A stretch of DNA of 26,198 nt, taken from NCBI GenBank assembly GCA_947502805.1, contig CANNBR010000006.1, forward strand, positions 1 to 26,198, given 5' to 3'. The notes under the pieces are model-generated. The model saw only the letters and a program-made list of their open reading frames with translations, was not told the origin of the DNA and did not search any database. The stretch is from a bacterium. GTDB lineage: Bacteria; Babelota; Babeliae; Babelales; CAIQNR01. Numbering within the stretch: the stretch's first letter is position 1; every line of letters starts with the position of its first letter. Position numbers and translations under genes: made by a program. Below, one piece after another: positions 15,646 to 23,358 of this stretch.

Positions 15646-16712
15646 AAAAGATATATTGTGGCTTTCCTCCTGCGCAATTCCATAGTTATCACGAAGAAAT
15701 TTTAGAGGCTATAAAGCGAGTATGTGAAAACGGCCCATATATTTTGGGACCTGAAGTGGAAGCTTTTCAAGAAGAGTTTGCTCGGTACCATGGAGTAGCG
15801 CATGCAATTGGAGTAGGGAGTGGCACCGATGCTTTATCACTTACTTTAAAGGCCTATGATATTGGTCCAGGGGATGAAGTAATTACAGTGTCTCATACCG
15901 CTCTTGCTACCGTTGCAGCAATTGTTATTGCAGGAGCAACTCCCGTGTTGGTTGATATAGAGCCAGATTATTACACCATTGATCCTGAAAAAATTAAAAA
16001 AGCGATTACTTCCAAAACTAAAGCGATTATTCCTGTTCATCTGTATGGTCAGTCATGTGACATGGATCTAATAATGGAACTTGCAAAGCTACATAATCTT
16101 AAAGTTATTGAAGATTGCGCTCAGGCTCATGGAGCTTTATATCAGGGTAAAAAAGTGGGCACTTTTGGTGATGCTGGGTGCTTTAGTTTTTATCCAACTA
16201 AAAACCTGGGCGCCATTGGTGATGCTGGTGGAGTAATTACAAATGATACAGCGTTAAAAGATAGATTAATCCGTCTTCGTCAGTATGGTTGGGATGAAAA
16301 ACGATTGGGACAAGAAGTTGGAATAGTTTCTCGTCTTGATGAACTGCAAGCTGCGATATTACGAATAAAGCTACGCTATTTAGATCAAGATAATGCAAAA
16401 AGAAGAGCCATTGCCGATCAGTATCGAACTAATCCATTTTTTAAAGAGGTGGCGCATCCGCTTGTAAGGAAAGAGACTGAACATGTTTTTCATTTATATG
16501 TGGTGGAGTCCGATTTTCGTGATGAACTAAAAGAAAAACTAGCTGGCTATGGTATTGAGGCTGGTGTTCATTATCAGTATCCGGCCCATGTACATCCTGG
16601 CTATCAAGGTAAAATCAGAATAGCCGATGAAGGGCTTGCTGTTACCGAGGAATGCATAAAGAAAATTTTAACACTTCCTATGTATCCAGAGTTATTACAA
16701 AGATTGTTATAA
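15600..16712 (+). CDS. DegT/DnrJ/EryC1 sugar aminotransferase (FdtB/QdtB-like)
   Basis: PLP-dependent transaminase acting on nucleotide-linked keto-sugars, 370 residues, normal length. Motifs: the N-terminal substrate segment CGFPPAQFHSY, GVGSGTDALSL (71-81), HLYGQSCDMD (147-156), EDCAQAHGA (171-179) with the PLP-stacking Asp, and FSFYPTKNLGAIGDAG (195-210) with Lys201 as the Schiff-base residue. The GTDAL and YPTKNLGA versions are typical of C-3 transaminases (FdtB, QdtB, TylB). With the 3,4-ketoisomerase at 20069-20509 in the same run, a dTDP-3-amino-3,6-dideoxyhexose product is likely. The ATG at 15600 lies inside the preceding gene with AGGTGG three bases upstream; no later start fits the family. 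Regiochemistry is inferred. Confidence 0.87.
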   Translation: MDHIYSRSKSAGTSLEKIYCGFPPAQFHSYHEEILEAIKRVCENGPYILGPEVEAFQEEFARYHGVAHAIGVGSGTDALSLTLKAYDIGPGDEVITVSHTALATVAAIVIAGATPVLVDIEPDYYTIDPEKIKKAITSKTKAIIPVHLYGQSCDMDLIMELAKLHNLKVIEDCAQAHGALYQGKKVGTFGDAGCFSFYPTKNLGAIGDAGGVITNDTALKDRLIRLRQYGWDEKRLGQEVGIVSRLDELQAAILRIKLRYLDQDNAKRRAIADQYRTNPFFKEVAHPLVRKETEHVFHLYVVESDFRDELKEKLAGYGIEAGVHYQYPAHVHPGYQGKIRIADEGLAVTEECIKKILTLPMYPELLQRLL

Positions 16713-16738
16713 GAACTATAAAAATGTGGGAGTAAGAC

Positions 16739-17470
16739 ATGTTTGATAGAGATGAATTTAATCAACAAAAACAAGCCAATATTCAGAAAGCTTTTCAAGA
16801 TCAGGAATTGAATGATCTTGCATTAAAGTTTATTACAAAATCTGACCAATATAATTATGCCTATAATTGGACTTGGCTTGGTCTGCCGGTAATTCAAATG
16901 CCGGAAGATATTGTTATTATTCAAGAGATTATCTGGGACACAAAACCTGATGTTATTATTGAAACAGGTATTGCTTGGGGTGGTAGCATAGCTCTCTACG
17001 CATCAGTGCTTGAAATGGTTGGTAAGGGAAAAGTGATAGGTATAGATACCGTATTGCCTCAAAAAAACATTGATCAAATAATGAACTATTCTTTTTCAAA
17101 AAGAATGCACCTTATTGAAGGGTCTTCTACGGATGAAAGTAGTATTACTCAGATTAAAAAATTAATTATGCCTACAGATACAGTGATGGTTATTTTGGAT
17201 AGTAATCATACTCATGAGCATGTTTTTAATGAGTTACAAGCATATAAAGAATTAGTTTCTCTTAATAACTATCTTGTTATTTCAGATACGGTTGTAGAAG
17301 AGATTCCAGCTCAGGAGCATAGACCTCGTCCGTGGGGGCATGGAAATAATCCTAGAACAGCTGTAGAGGGTTTTTTGGAGCAAGAAAAAATTCGATTCTC
17401 TAGAAACAATGAATACAATAAAAAAGCGATAAATTCGTTTACACGTAATGGGTATTTAAAGCGAGTGTAA
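16739..17470 (+). CDS. CmcI-type SAM-dependent methyltransferase (cephalosporin hydroxylase family)
   Basis: 243 residues. The core IIETGIAWGGSIALYAS (73-89) is the SAM-binding loop. VILDSNHTHEHVFNELQ (151-167) carries the Asp and His cluster that binds a metal in this family, followed by VISDTVVEEIP. The family takes its name from CmcI of cephamycin biosynthesis; relatives act as rhamnosyl O-methyltransferases on glycolipids and are common in O-antigen loci. An O-methylation of a glycan residue is therefore the most reasonable role, possibly one that caps chains. GGGAG lies six bases before the ATG. The base composition around here is visibly lower in GC than in the wecC region. Position of methylation and acceptor are unknown. 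Confidence 0.8.
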   Translation: MFDRDEFNQQKQANIQKAFQDQELNDLALKFITKSDQYNYAYNWTWLGLPVIQMPEDIVIIQEIIWDTKPDVIIETGIAWGGSIALYASVLEMVGKGKVIGIDTVLPQKNIDQIMNYSFSKRMHLIEGSSTDESSITQIKKLIMPTDTVMVILDSNHTHEHVFNELQAYKELVSLNNYLVISDTVVEEIPAQEHRPRPWGHGNNPRTAVEGFLEQEKIRFSRNNEYNKKAINSFTRNGYLKRV

Positions 17471-17492
17471 ATATTTAAAAGGAGATCGTACT

Positions 17493-18269
17493 GTGATAGT
17501 GACAAATAAAGTTTTTAGTCTCTGGACCGGGGTCTACGCGTCTTTTTCACAATGTAATGGTAATATGGATGCATTTGATTCTGATTATTGGGTTACTAAG
17601 CAGAAGGAAAAATGTTTAGAAGTTTTGGCAGAATTTAAAAAGCCAGTAGGGAGTTCCCGATATTTTTTTGCAAAAAATTATCCGTTATCTATGGTAGCAG
17701 GCATATTTTTGGGTTCAAAGTCATCTCTTTCAATCCTTGATTTTGGGGGGGGGATGGGTATGCAGTATTTAGAACTGTTAGCAAAAATTCCAAATGCCGT
17801 TGATTCAGTTAAGTTTTTTGTGGTTGATGGTGAAAAAATTATTGAAAACATCCCTATTGAAATGAAACGCTATCCAAATTTGTTTTTTTATTCTCAATTA
17901 AGTTCCGTAAGGGAGCCTATTGATATGATTCATATTGGCAGCACTTTACAATATATCGACGATTGGCAAGAGGTACTTTCATTATTAATAGATACCTATA
18001 ATCCAAAATATTTGATTTTTTCAGATTTATTGGCAGGCGATATTCCAAGTTTTGTGACAGCACAAACTTTTTATGAAAAGAGAATACCAATTAGATTTTT
18101 TTCTTACAGTGAGGTTTTAGATTTTTTTCAACGTAGGGGATATAAGTGCTTATTTCATGAAAAATACGTGGCTAAAATTTTTGATCAGGAGGATATTTTC
18201 CCTAATTTTGGTCTTCCTTGTAGATATCAAATTGACCGCCCTATGAATGTATTGTTTGAAAAAATATGA
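17493..18269 (+). CDS. Methyltransferase of the TIGR04325 (LIC12133) type
   Basis: 258 residues. The N-terminus LWTGVYASFSQC followed by YWVTKQKEKCLEVL fits the TIGR04325 group of putative methyltransferases from surface-polysaccharide loci. SAM motif I is ILDFGGGMGM (81-90), then FFVVDGE and MIHIGSTLQYIDDW (near 154). The three Gly of motif I are encoded by nine consecutive G (17745-17753), which is very unusual in this AT-rich setting. A one-base slip there would truncate the protein just inside the SAM site. It starts with GTG; GGAG at 17481-17484 is eight bases upstream. It overlaps the next gene by ATGA. Substrate unknown; the family name is recalled from motifs. Confidence 0.72.
   Translation: MIVTNKVFSLWTGVYASFSQCNGNMDAFDSDYWVTKQKEKCLEVLAEFKKPVGSSRYFFAKNYPLSMVAGIFLGSKSSLSILDFGGGMGMQYLELLAKIPNAVDSVKFFVVDGEKIIENIPIEMKRYPNLFFYSQLSSVREPIDMIHIGSTLQYIDDWQEVLSLLIDTYNPKYLIFSDLLAGDIPSFVTAQTFYEKRIPIRFFSYSEVLDFFQRRGYKCLFHEKYVAKIFDQEDIFPNFGLPCRYQIDRPMNVLFEKI
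17745..17753 (+). repeat. Nine-base poly-G tract inside a methyltransferase gene
   Basis: An uninterrupted run of nine G forms three GGG glycine codons in SAM motif I. Other Gly codons around it mostly end in T or A. Such tracts are classic slipped-strand sites in phase-variable surface genes of other bacteria. Confidence 0.9.
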
Positions 18270-18940
18270 AAATAAATAATTTTACGAAACAGTTGATTTG
18301 TTGGGGTGGAGGGGACCAATGCATGGTTATTTACCCGATAATAAAAACTCTCGGTGCCAATTTTGACATTATTTTTGATGATACGCCAGGCCTATTTTCT
18401 CCTTTTCAAGATATTACATTACTGCAAGGTAAAGCTTTTTTTGAAAAATGGTTGATTGGACGTGATCCTTCTCAGATAGGGTTTGTTATAGCAATAGGAA
18501 ATCCTTATGGTTTTGTTCGATGTCATCTGCATGATTATTTGGTCGCTAAAGGATTAACTCCTGTAAGTTTTTGTGCGCCATCAGCTCTGATTGATACTGA
18601 TGTTGAGATTGGAGAGGGCGCACAGATTATGAAAGGCGTAATTGTTAATGCACGGGCAAAAGTAGGGCGTCAATGCATTCTTAATACACGTAGTGTTGTT
18701 GAACATCACGATCAATTGGGAGAAGGTGTTGAAATAGCGCCGGGGGCAGTTTTATGTGGTCGTGTTGAGGTGGGAAATTATTCTTGGATAGCTGCACATG
18801 CTACAGTCCTTCCGCGTTTGAAGATTGGTATAAATACCATAATAGGAGCTGGTGCTGTTGTTACTAAAGATGTTCCTGATAGAGAAGTGTGGACAGGGGT
18901 TCCTGCAAAGTTTTTTAAACAAAATAAAATCTGTGGATAA
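18266..18940 (+). CDS. NeuD/PglD-type sugar O/N-acyltransferase (left-handed beta-helix)
   Basis: 224 residues with two parts. The first 100 or so residues are a small Rossmann-like domain starting CWGGGDQCMVIYPIIK. This corresponds to the usual GAGGHA nucleotide-binding motif but reads GGGDQC here. From residue 108 there are hexapeptide repeats (IDTDVEIGEGAQIMKG onwards) that build a left-handed beta-helix. NTRSVVEHHDQLGEGVEIAP contains the conserved His147 at the catalytic position, and the C-terminal GAGAVVTKDVPD and VWTGVPAKF are standard. PglD-like members acetylate the amino group of a nucleotide-linked amino sugar with acetyl-CoA. Lying just ahead of an aminotransferase, it most likely acylates that enzyme's product. 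Coupled to its neighbour by ATGA; a two-base gap to the next gene. Confidence 0.85.
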   Translation: MKINNFTKQLICWGGGDQCMVIYPIIKTLGANFDIIFDDTPGLFSPFQDITLLQGKAFFEKWLIGRDPSQIGFVIAIGNPYGFVRCHLHDYLVAKGLTPVSFCAPSALIDTDVEIGEGAQIMKGVIVNARAKVGRQCILNTRSVVEHHDQLGEGVEIAPGAVLCGRVEVGNYSWIAAHATVLPRLKIGINTIIGAGAVVTKDVPDREVWTGVPAKFFKQNKICG

Positions 18941-18942
18941 AA

Positions 18943-20133
18943 ATGAATAAAGAAATATATATGGCGGGCCCTTGGGTCACCGAATTTGAAGAGAAAATAG
19001 TTCTAGACGCTCTTCGTAATGGGTGGTACGGAAAGAATGCTTATGCGTATGTTGAAAAATTTGAAGCAGAATTTGCTGCCTATCATGACAGGCAATTTGC
19101 TTTAATGACTCCAAATTGTACAACAGCAATACATCTTTTATTGGCAGGGTTGGGCATTACAGAAGGGGATGAAGTTATTGTTCCTGAATGTACGTGGATA
19201 GCAAGCGCTGCTCCTATTACCTATCAACGAGCAAAAACTGTTTTTGTGGATATTGATCCTGTTAATTGGTGCGTAGATCCACTTAAGCTTGAAGATAAAA
19301 TTACTGATAAAACGAAGGCTGTTATTGTTGTGGACTTGTATGGAAATATGCCTGATATGGATGCTTTACAAGAAATTTGTGATCGACGGGGAATTTATTT
19401 AATAGAGGACGCTGCAGAATCCTTAGGATCTATGTATAAAGGCAAAAGGGCGGGTAAGTTTGGAGTCGGCTCTGTGTTTAGCTTTCATAGAACAAAAACT
19501 ATTACCACGGGCGAAGGTGGAATGCTGCTTCTTGATAATAAAGAGCTTTACGAACGGTGTAAGTTTCTAAGAGATCATGGGCGCGCTCCTGGTACCTATT
19601 TCAATACTGAAGTGACTTTTAAATATATGCCATCAAATTTATTAGCATCGCTTGGCTATGCTCAATTTTTAAGAATTGATGAATTGGTAGAAAAAAAACG
19701 ATGGATTTGGAAAAAATTTATGGAACATTTATCAGATGTCCCTGATCTACACTTTAATCCAGAGCCAGCGCATGTTCTTAATGGCGTGTGGTGTACAGCG
19801 CTTGTTTTTGGTAAGTCTCATGGCGTTACCAAACAGTACATGATGGATGAATTTACAAAAATGGGATTACCAAGTCGTCCATTTTTTTATCCTTTGACAT
19901 TTTTACCTGCTTTTAATGGTCCTTGTGAAGAAGGTCGAAAAAACAGTCCAGTAGCTTATGATATTTCTGAACGAGGCATTAATCTTCCCTGTGCGTTTAG
20001 TGTGACTGAACAGCAAATAGAGACCATAAGTAATGCTATGAAAAGTATTTTAGAAAAAAGGAAGGGCCATGATTTTGGGATCCAGCATTCTACACAAAAA
20101 ATACCAACCGATAACGCAAGTGCGCCTTATTAA
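18943..20133 (+). CDS. DegT/DnrJ/EryC1 sugar aminotransferase (perosamine-synthase-like)
   Basis: 396 residues, PLP-dependent. Motifs: MAGPWVTEFEEKIVLDAL at the start, LMTPNCTTAIHLLL (54-67), WIASAAPITYQ (85-95), DLYGNMPDMD (131-140), EDAAESLGS (155-163) and FSFHRTKTITTGEGGM (179-194) with Lys185 as the PLP lysine. TKTITTGEGGM is the version typical of 4-aminotransferases such as GDP-perosamine synthase and PglE-like enzymes, unlike the KNLGA version in the aminotransferase at 15600. So the run holds two transaminases of different subgroups. About 20 residues at the C-terminus (after ILEKRKG) look non-family and are encoded in the 65-base overlap with the next gene. The preceding acetyltransferase is a likely partner. 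Substrate unknown. Confidence 0.87.
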   Translation: MNKEIYMAGPWVTEFEEKIVLDALRNGWYGKNAYAYVEKFEAEFAAYHDRQFALMTPNCTTAIHLLLAGLGITEGDEVIVPECTWIASAAPITYQRAKTVFVDIDPVNWCVDPLKLEDKITDKTKAVIVVDLYGNMPDMDALQEICDRRGIYLIEDAAESLGSMYKGKRAGKFGVGSVFSFHRTKTITTGEGGMLLLDNKELYERCKFLRDHGRAPGTYFNTEVTFKYMPSNLLASLGYAQFLRIDELVEKKRWIWKKFMEHLSDVPDLHFNPEPAHVLNGVWCTALVFGKSHGVTKQYMMDEFTKMGLPSRPFFYPLTFLPAFNGPCEEGRKNSPVAYDISERGINLPCAFSVTEQQIETISNAMKSILEKRKGHDFGIQHSTQKIPTDNASAPY

Positions 20134-20509
20134 TTTTGTGCAATTTACTGAAACTCATTCGATTCTTTCTATTTTTCCATCAGGAGATCAAGTTCCTTTT
20201 CCTATAAAACGCGTTTTTACCGTCGATACATATCAATCTTGTTCTCGTGGCGCTCATGCTCATAAAGAATGTACACAGCTTATGGTTGCTTTGCGTGGTG
20301 TATGTACGGTGACCTGTGATGATGGCAAAGAAAAAAAAGAATACGTATTAAAAAATCCTGCGCAAGGGTTATTGGTGCCTTCGACTATTTGGGCTGAGCA
20401 GAACTACGAAAAAGACACGCTTCTTATGGTTTTGACTGATCAGTTGTATGATGCAGCTGATTATATTCGTGATTATAAAGAATTTTTACAGTTTAGGAAC
20501 AGCCTATGA
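20069..20509 (+). CDS. dTDP-4-keto-6-deoxy-sugar 3,4-ketoisomerase (FdtA/QdtA/WxcM-like)
   Basis: 146-residue cupin. FPIKRVFTVDTYQSCSRGAH (44-63) leads into the active-site pair His63 and His65 (GAHAHK). DDGKEKKEYVLKNPAQGLLV (84-103), PSTIWAEQ and YDAADYIRDYKEFL are close to FdtA of Aneurinibacillus as I remember it. FdtA and QdtA move the keto group of dTDP-4-keto-6-deoxyglucose from C-4 to C-3, giving the galacto or gluco form respectively, before transamination to Fuc3N or Qui3N. I cannot tell which from sequence. The start at 20069 has AAGGAA five bases upstream but gives about 17 residues more than the family needs. A GTG at 20120 would match the family start but lacks a ribosome site. 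ATGA overlap with the next gene. Confidence 0.87.
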   Translation: MILGSSILHKKYQPITQVRLINFVQFTETHSILSIFPSGDQVPFPIKRVFTVDTYQSCSRGAHAHKECTQLMVALRGVCTVTCDDGKEKKEYVLKNPAQGLLVPSTIWAEQNYEKDTLLMVLTDQLYDAADYIRDYKEFLQFRNSL

Positions 20510-21447
20510 AATGTGTGATAACAGGTGCTTTAGGGCATATTGGGTCTGCGCTTATTAGGAAGTTACCCGATCTTTTTGATAATCCTTCTATTGTTATGAT
20601 TGATGATCTTTCTACGCAGCGTTATGCCAGTTTATTTAATTTACCCACTACTGCTTCGTATGAGTTTATAGAAGGTAAAGTTCAGTCTGTTGATTGGACT
20701 AAGATTCTTAAAGATGCTGATGTAGTCATTCATTTGGCTGCTACTACTGATGCATCGGGTACGGCTAATAAGCCTGAATTGGTATATGATAATAATTTTT
20801 CTGGGACACAGGCTGTTGCACAAGCGTGCCTTTTATTTGGGGTTCCTCTTATTTTTCCTTCTACAACAAGTGTGTATGGTTCTCAAGAGAAGGTAGTTGA
20901 TGAATTATGCGCTGAATTGCAGCCACAAAGCCCTTATGCTGATTGTAAAATTAAAGAAGAGTCTTTATTGCGGCAAATGTGTCAGCAAGAAGGTTTAAAA
21001 GTTGCTATTTGTCGTTTAGGAACTATCTACGGTATTTCTCAAGGGATGCGTTTTCATACAGCAGTTAATAAGTTTTGTTGGCAAGCAGTAGTAAAACAGC
21101 CGCTTACCATTTGGGAAACTGCTCTTGATCAAAAACGTCCCTATTTATCTTTAGATGATGCTGTTCATGCTCTGGCATGGATTGTTAAAAATAATCTTTT
21201 TACGGGTGAAATTTATAATATTGTGACTGGTAATCATACGGTTAGGCAGGTAGTATCGATGATTGAAGAGAGTAATGGGAAATGCGAAATTTCATTAGTT
21301 AAACATGCAATTATGAATCAACTTTCTTATGAAGTTATTTCCGATAAATTTAAAACAACAGGATTTACATTTTCGGGTTCTTTGAAAAAAGGAGTTGAGG
21401 ATACAGTTTGTCTTATAAGAAATGCATCAAAACAGAGTGTTTTATGA
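20506..21447 (+). CDS. NAD(P)-dependent sugar epimerase/reductase (extended SDR)
   Basis: 313 residues. The N-terminal TGALGHIG (6-13) is the dinucleotide-binding motif, VVIHLAAT (73-80) the fourth-strand motif, and SPYADCK (142-148) the catalytic Tyr144/Lys148 pair, with PSTTSVYG (118-125) supplying Ser/Thr. RLGTIYGISQGMRF and the lack of RmlD-specific features argue against a standard RmlD. Still, it sits immediately before rmlB and no other RmlD is in view, so it could serve as a dTDP-4-keto-sugar 4-reductase. UDP-hexose 4-epimerase is another option. It is coupled by ATGA to the ketoisomerase upstream and again by ATGA to rmlB downstream. Fold and activity class are secure, substrate is not. 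Confidence 0.82.
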   Translation: MKCVITGALGHIGSALIRKLPDLFDNPSIVMIDDLSTQRYASLFNLPTTASYEFIEGKVQSVDWTKILKDADVVIHLAATTDASGTANKPELVYDNNFSGTQAVAQACLLFGVPLIFPSTTSVYGSQEKVVDELCAELQPQSPYADCKIKEESLLRQMCQQEGLKVAICRLGTIYGISQGMRFHTAVNKFCWQAVVKQPLTIWETALDQKRPYLSLDDAVHALAWIVKNNLFTGEIYNIVTGNHTVRQVVSMIEESNGKCEISLVKHAIMNQLSYEVISDKFKTTGFTFSGSLKKGVEDTVCLIRNASKQSVL

Positions 21448-22478
21448 AAATATTAGTGACAGGAGGGGCAGGTTTTATTGGTTCAAACTTTGTCTGTTCT
21501 CTTCTTAAAGATGGGCATCAGGTTATTACTATTGATATTCTGACGTATGCAGGAAATCTTGAAAATTTTGGTGAATACAAAACTCACAAAAATCATTTTT
21601 TTTACAAAGAAGATATTTGTAATGGCTTTGCATTAGATTCAATTTTAGCTAAACATCAACCAGAAGTTGTTGTCCATATGGCGGCAGAATCGCATGTGGA
21701 TCGTTCAATAGATTGTCCGGATGATTTTATAAAAACTAATATTCTTGGAACCTACGCAGTATTGAATGCAGCGCTTAGTTATTATAGAACATCTTCCTTG
21801 AAAGACAGTTTTCGCTTTATTCATTTGTCGACCGATGAAGTATTTGGGGCTCTTGGATTAGAAGGGAAATTTAATGAATCAATGCCTTATCGTCCTAATT
21901 CTCCCTATGCAGCCTCTAAAGCATCTTCTGATCATTTAGTTCGCTCTTATCATAAGACTTATGGACTACCGACTATCATTGTAAATTCATCTAATAATTA
22001 TGGCCCAAAACAGTACCCAGAAAAACTTATTCCGCTTACTATTCTCAATGCCTGTGAATTGAAAAAACTCCCTGTGTATGGAAATGGTCAGCAAATACGA
22101 GATTGGCTGTATGTAGATGATCATGTGCGAGCATTGTATGCGCTTATGGAGTGGGGAAGAATTGGATATTCGTATTGTATAGGGTCAGATAATGAAAGAA
22201 CGAATCTTTCCTTGGTTGAAACGATATGTGAGGTTCTTGATGAACTGCGACCTAGTGGTTCACTTGTTTCTTATAAAGAACTTATTACGTTTGTTTCTGA
22301 TAGGCCAGGGCATGATTTTAGATATGCAACAGATGCTTCATTACTAAAGAATGACACGGGGTGGAAGCCACAAATTTCTTTTAAAGAAGGGTTGCAACGA
22401 ACAGTACAATGGTATTTGGATCATTACACTCAAGTGGGATATAAAGTTGAGGCTCGAAAAAGGATTGGCTTAGGATGA
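21444..22478 (+). CDS. rmlB: dTDP-glucose 4,6-dehydratase
   Basis: 344 residues, typical length. Converts dTDP-glucose to dTDP-4-keto-6-deoxyglucose, the branch point for rhamnose and for amino-deoxysugars. TGGAGFIGSNF (6-16), DILTYAGNLEN (31-41), VVVHMAAESHVDRSI (75-89), LSTDEVFG with Asp131/Glu132 (128-135), and SPYAASKASSDHL with Tyr155/Lys159 (153-165) are diagnostic. NNYGPKQYPEKLIPL and GQQIRDWLYVDDH follow in the right order. The start at 21444 is taken because it opens exactly at MKILVTGG and forms an ATGA overlap with the preceding gene. An in-frame Met 12 codons earlier would add a non-family extension. It has weak ribosome binding and is probably translationally coupled. Confidence 0.96.
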   Translation: MKILVTGGAGFIGSNFVCSLLKDGHQVITIDILTYAGNLENFGEYKTHKNHFFYKEDICNGFALDSILAKHQPEVVVHMAAESHVDRSIDCPDDFIKTNILGTYAVLNAALSYYRTSSLKDSFRFIHLSTDEVFGALGLEGKFNESMPYRPNSPYAASKASSDHLVRSYHKTYGLPTIIVNSSNNYGPKQYPEKLIPLTILNACELKKLPVYGNGQQIRDWLYVDDHVRALYALMEWGRIGYSYCIGSDNERTNLSLVETICEVLDELRPSGSLVSYKELITFVSDRPGHDFRYATDASLLKNDTGWKPQISFKEGLQRTVQWYLDHYTQVGYKVEARKRIGLG

Positions 22479-22482
22479 AAAT

Positions 22483-23358
22483 ATGAAGATAAAAAAGGGG
22501 ATAATTTTGGCGGGTGGAACTGGTTCCCGACTGTATCCATTGACGATTGCTACCAATAAACAGTTGCTACCTATTTATGATAAGCCAGCTATTTATTATC
22601 CTCTTGCAACGCTTATGCTTGCAGGAATTCAGGATATTCTTTTTATTAGCACTCCTCGTGATTTACCAATTCTACAAATTCTTTTTGGAGATGGGAGTTC
22701 TTTGGGTATGAATTTTTCTTATCAAGTACAACATAAGCCAGGAGGGTTACCAGAAGCTTTTATCGTTGGTGAAAAATTTATTAATACAGAACCGGTTGCG
22801 ATGATTCTTGGAGATAATTTTTTTCACGCTCATGGATTGCCAGAGATTCTTAGTCGTGCTGTTCAATCGTGTACTGGTGCTGGTATTTTTACTCATAGGG
22901 TTGAAGATCCAAGTCAATATGGAGTGGTAGTTGTTGATAAGAATGACACTATTCTTGAAATTGAAGAAAAGCCGAAAAATTTTAAATCCAATCTTGCTAT
23001 AACAGGGTTGTATTATTTTGATGAAACAGTTTGTGAGCGCGCCAAAAAACTTTTTCCTTCTGAAAGAAATGAGCTTGAAATTGTTGATCTTCTAAAAAGT
23101 TATCTTTTGGAAGATAAGTTATCGATGTCTCTTCTTGGCAGAGGTACTGTGTGGTTTGATGTAGGCACTCCTCGAGCTTTATTAGATGCGTCAAATTATG
23201 TGCAAGTGGTGCAAGATCGTCAGGGAATTGCCATTGCGTCACCAGAAGAAGTTGCATGGCGCATGAATTTTATCTCAAAAGATCCGTTAGAAAAATTGGT
23301 GAATGGATTACCTAAAGGTCGATATAAACAGTATCTACATGGATTAGTAGAACTATGA
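22483..23358 (+). CDS. rmlA: Glucose-1-phosphate thymidylyltransferase
   Basis: 291 residues, the usual length. Makes dTDP-glucose from dTTP and glucose-1-phosphate, the first step of the dTDP-sugar pathway. The nucleotidyltransferase signature ILAGGTGSRLYPLT (8-21), the KQLLPIYDKPAIYYPL stretch (26-41), QHKPGGLPEAF (83-93), the metal-binding ILGDNFFHAHG with Asp111 (108-118), and FDVGTPRALLDASNYV near the end are all present and unbroken. AGGA lies seven bases before the ATG, four bases after rmlB. It overlaps rmlC by ATGA. Together rmlB, rmlA and rmlC form a compact set that feeds the amino-sugar genes upstream. Confidence 0.97.
   Translation: MKIKKGIILAGGTGSRLYPLTIATNKQLLPIYDKPAIYYPLATLMLAGIQDILFISTPRDLPILQILFGDGSSLGMNFSYQVQHKPGGLPEAFIVGEKFINTEPVAMILGDNFFHAHGLPEILSRAVQSCTGAGIFTHRVEDPSQYGVVVVDKNDTILEIEEKPKNFKSNLAITGLYYFDETVCERAKKLFPSERNELEIVDLLKSYLLEDKLSMSLLGRGTVWFDVGTPRALLDASNYVQVVQDRQGIAIASPEEVAWRMNFISKDPLEKLVNGLPKGRYKQYLHGLVEL

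Noticed and set aside
20506..21447. Calling the SDR before rmlB as rmlD
   Set aside because: The start and catalytic context are of the general epimerase type and I cannot see RmlD-specific features; a reductase role is only possible by context.
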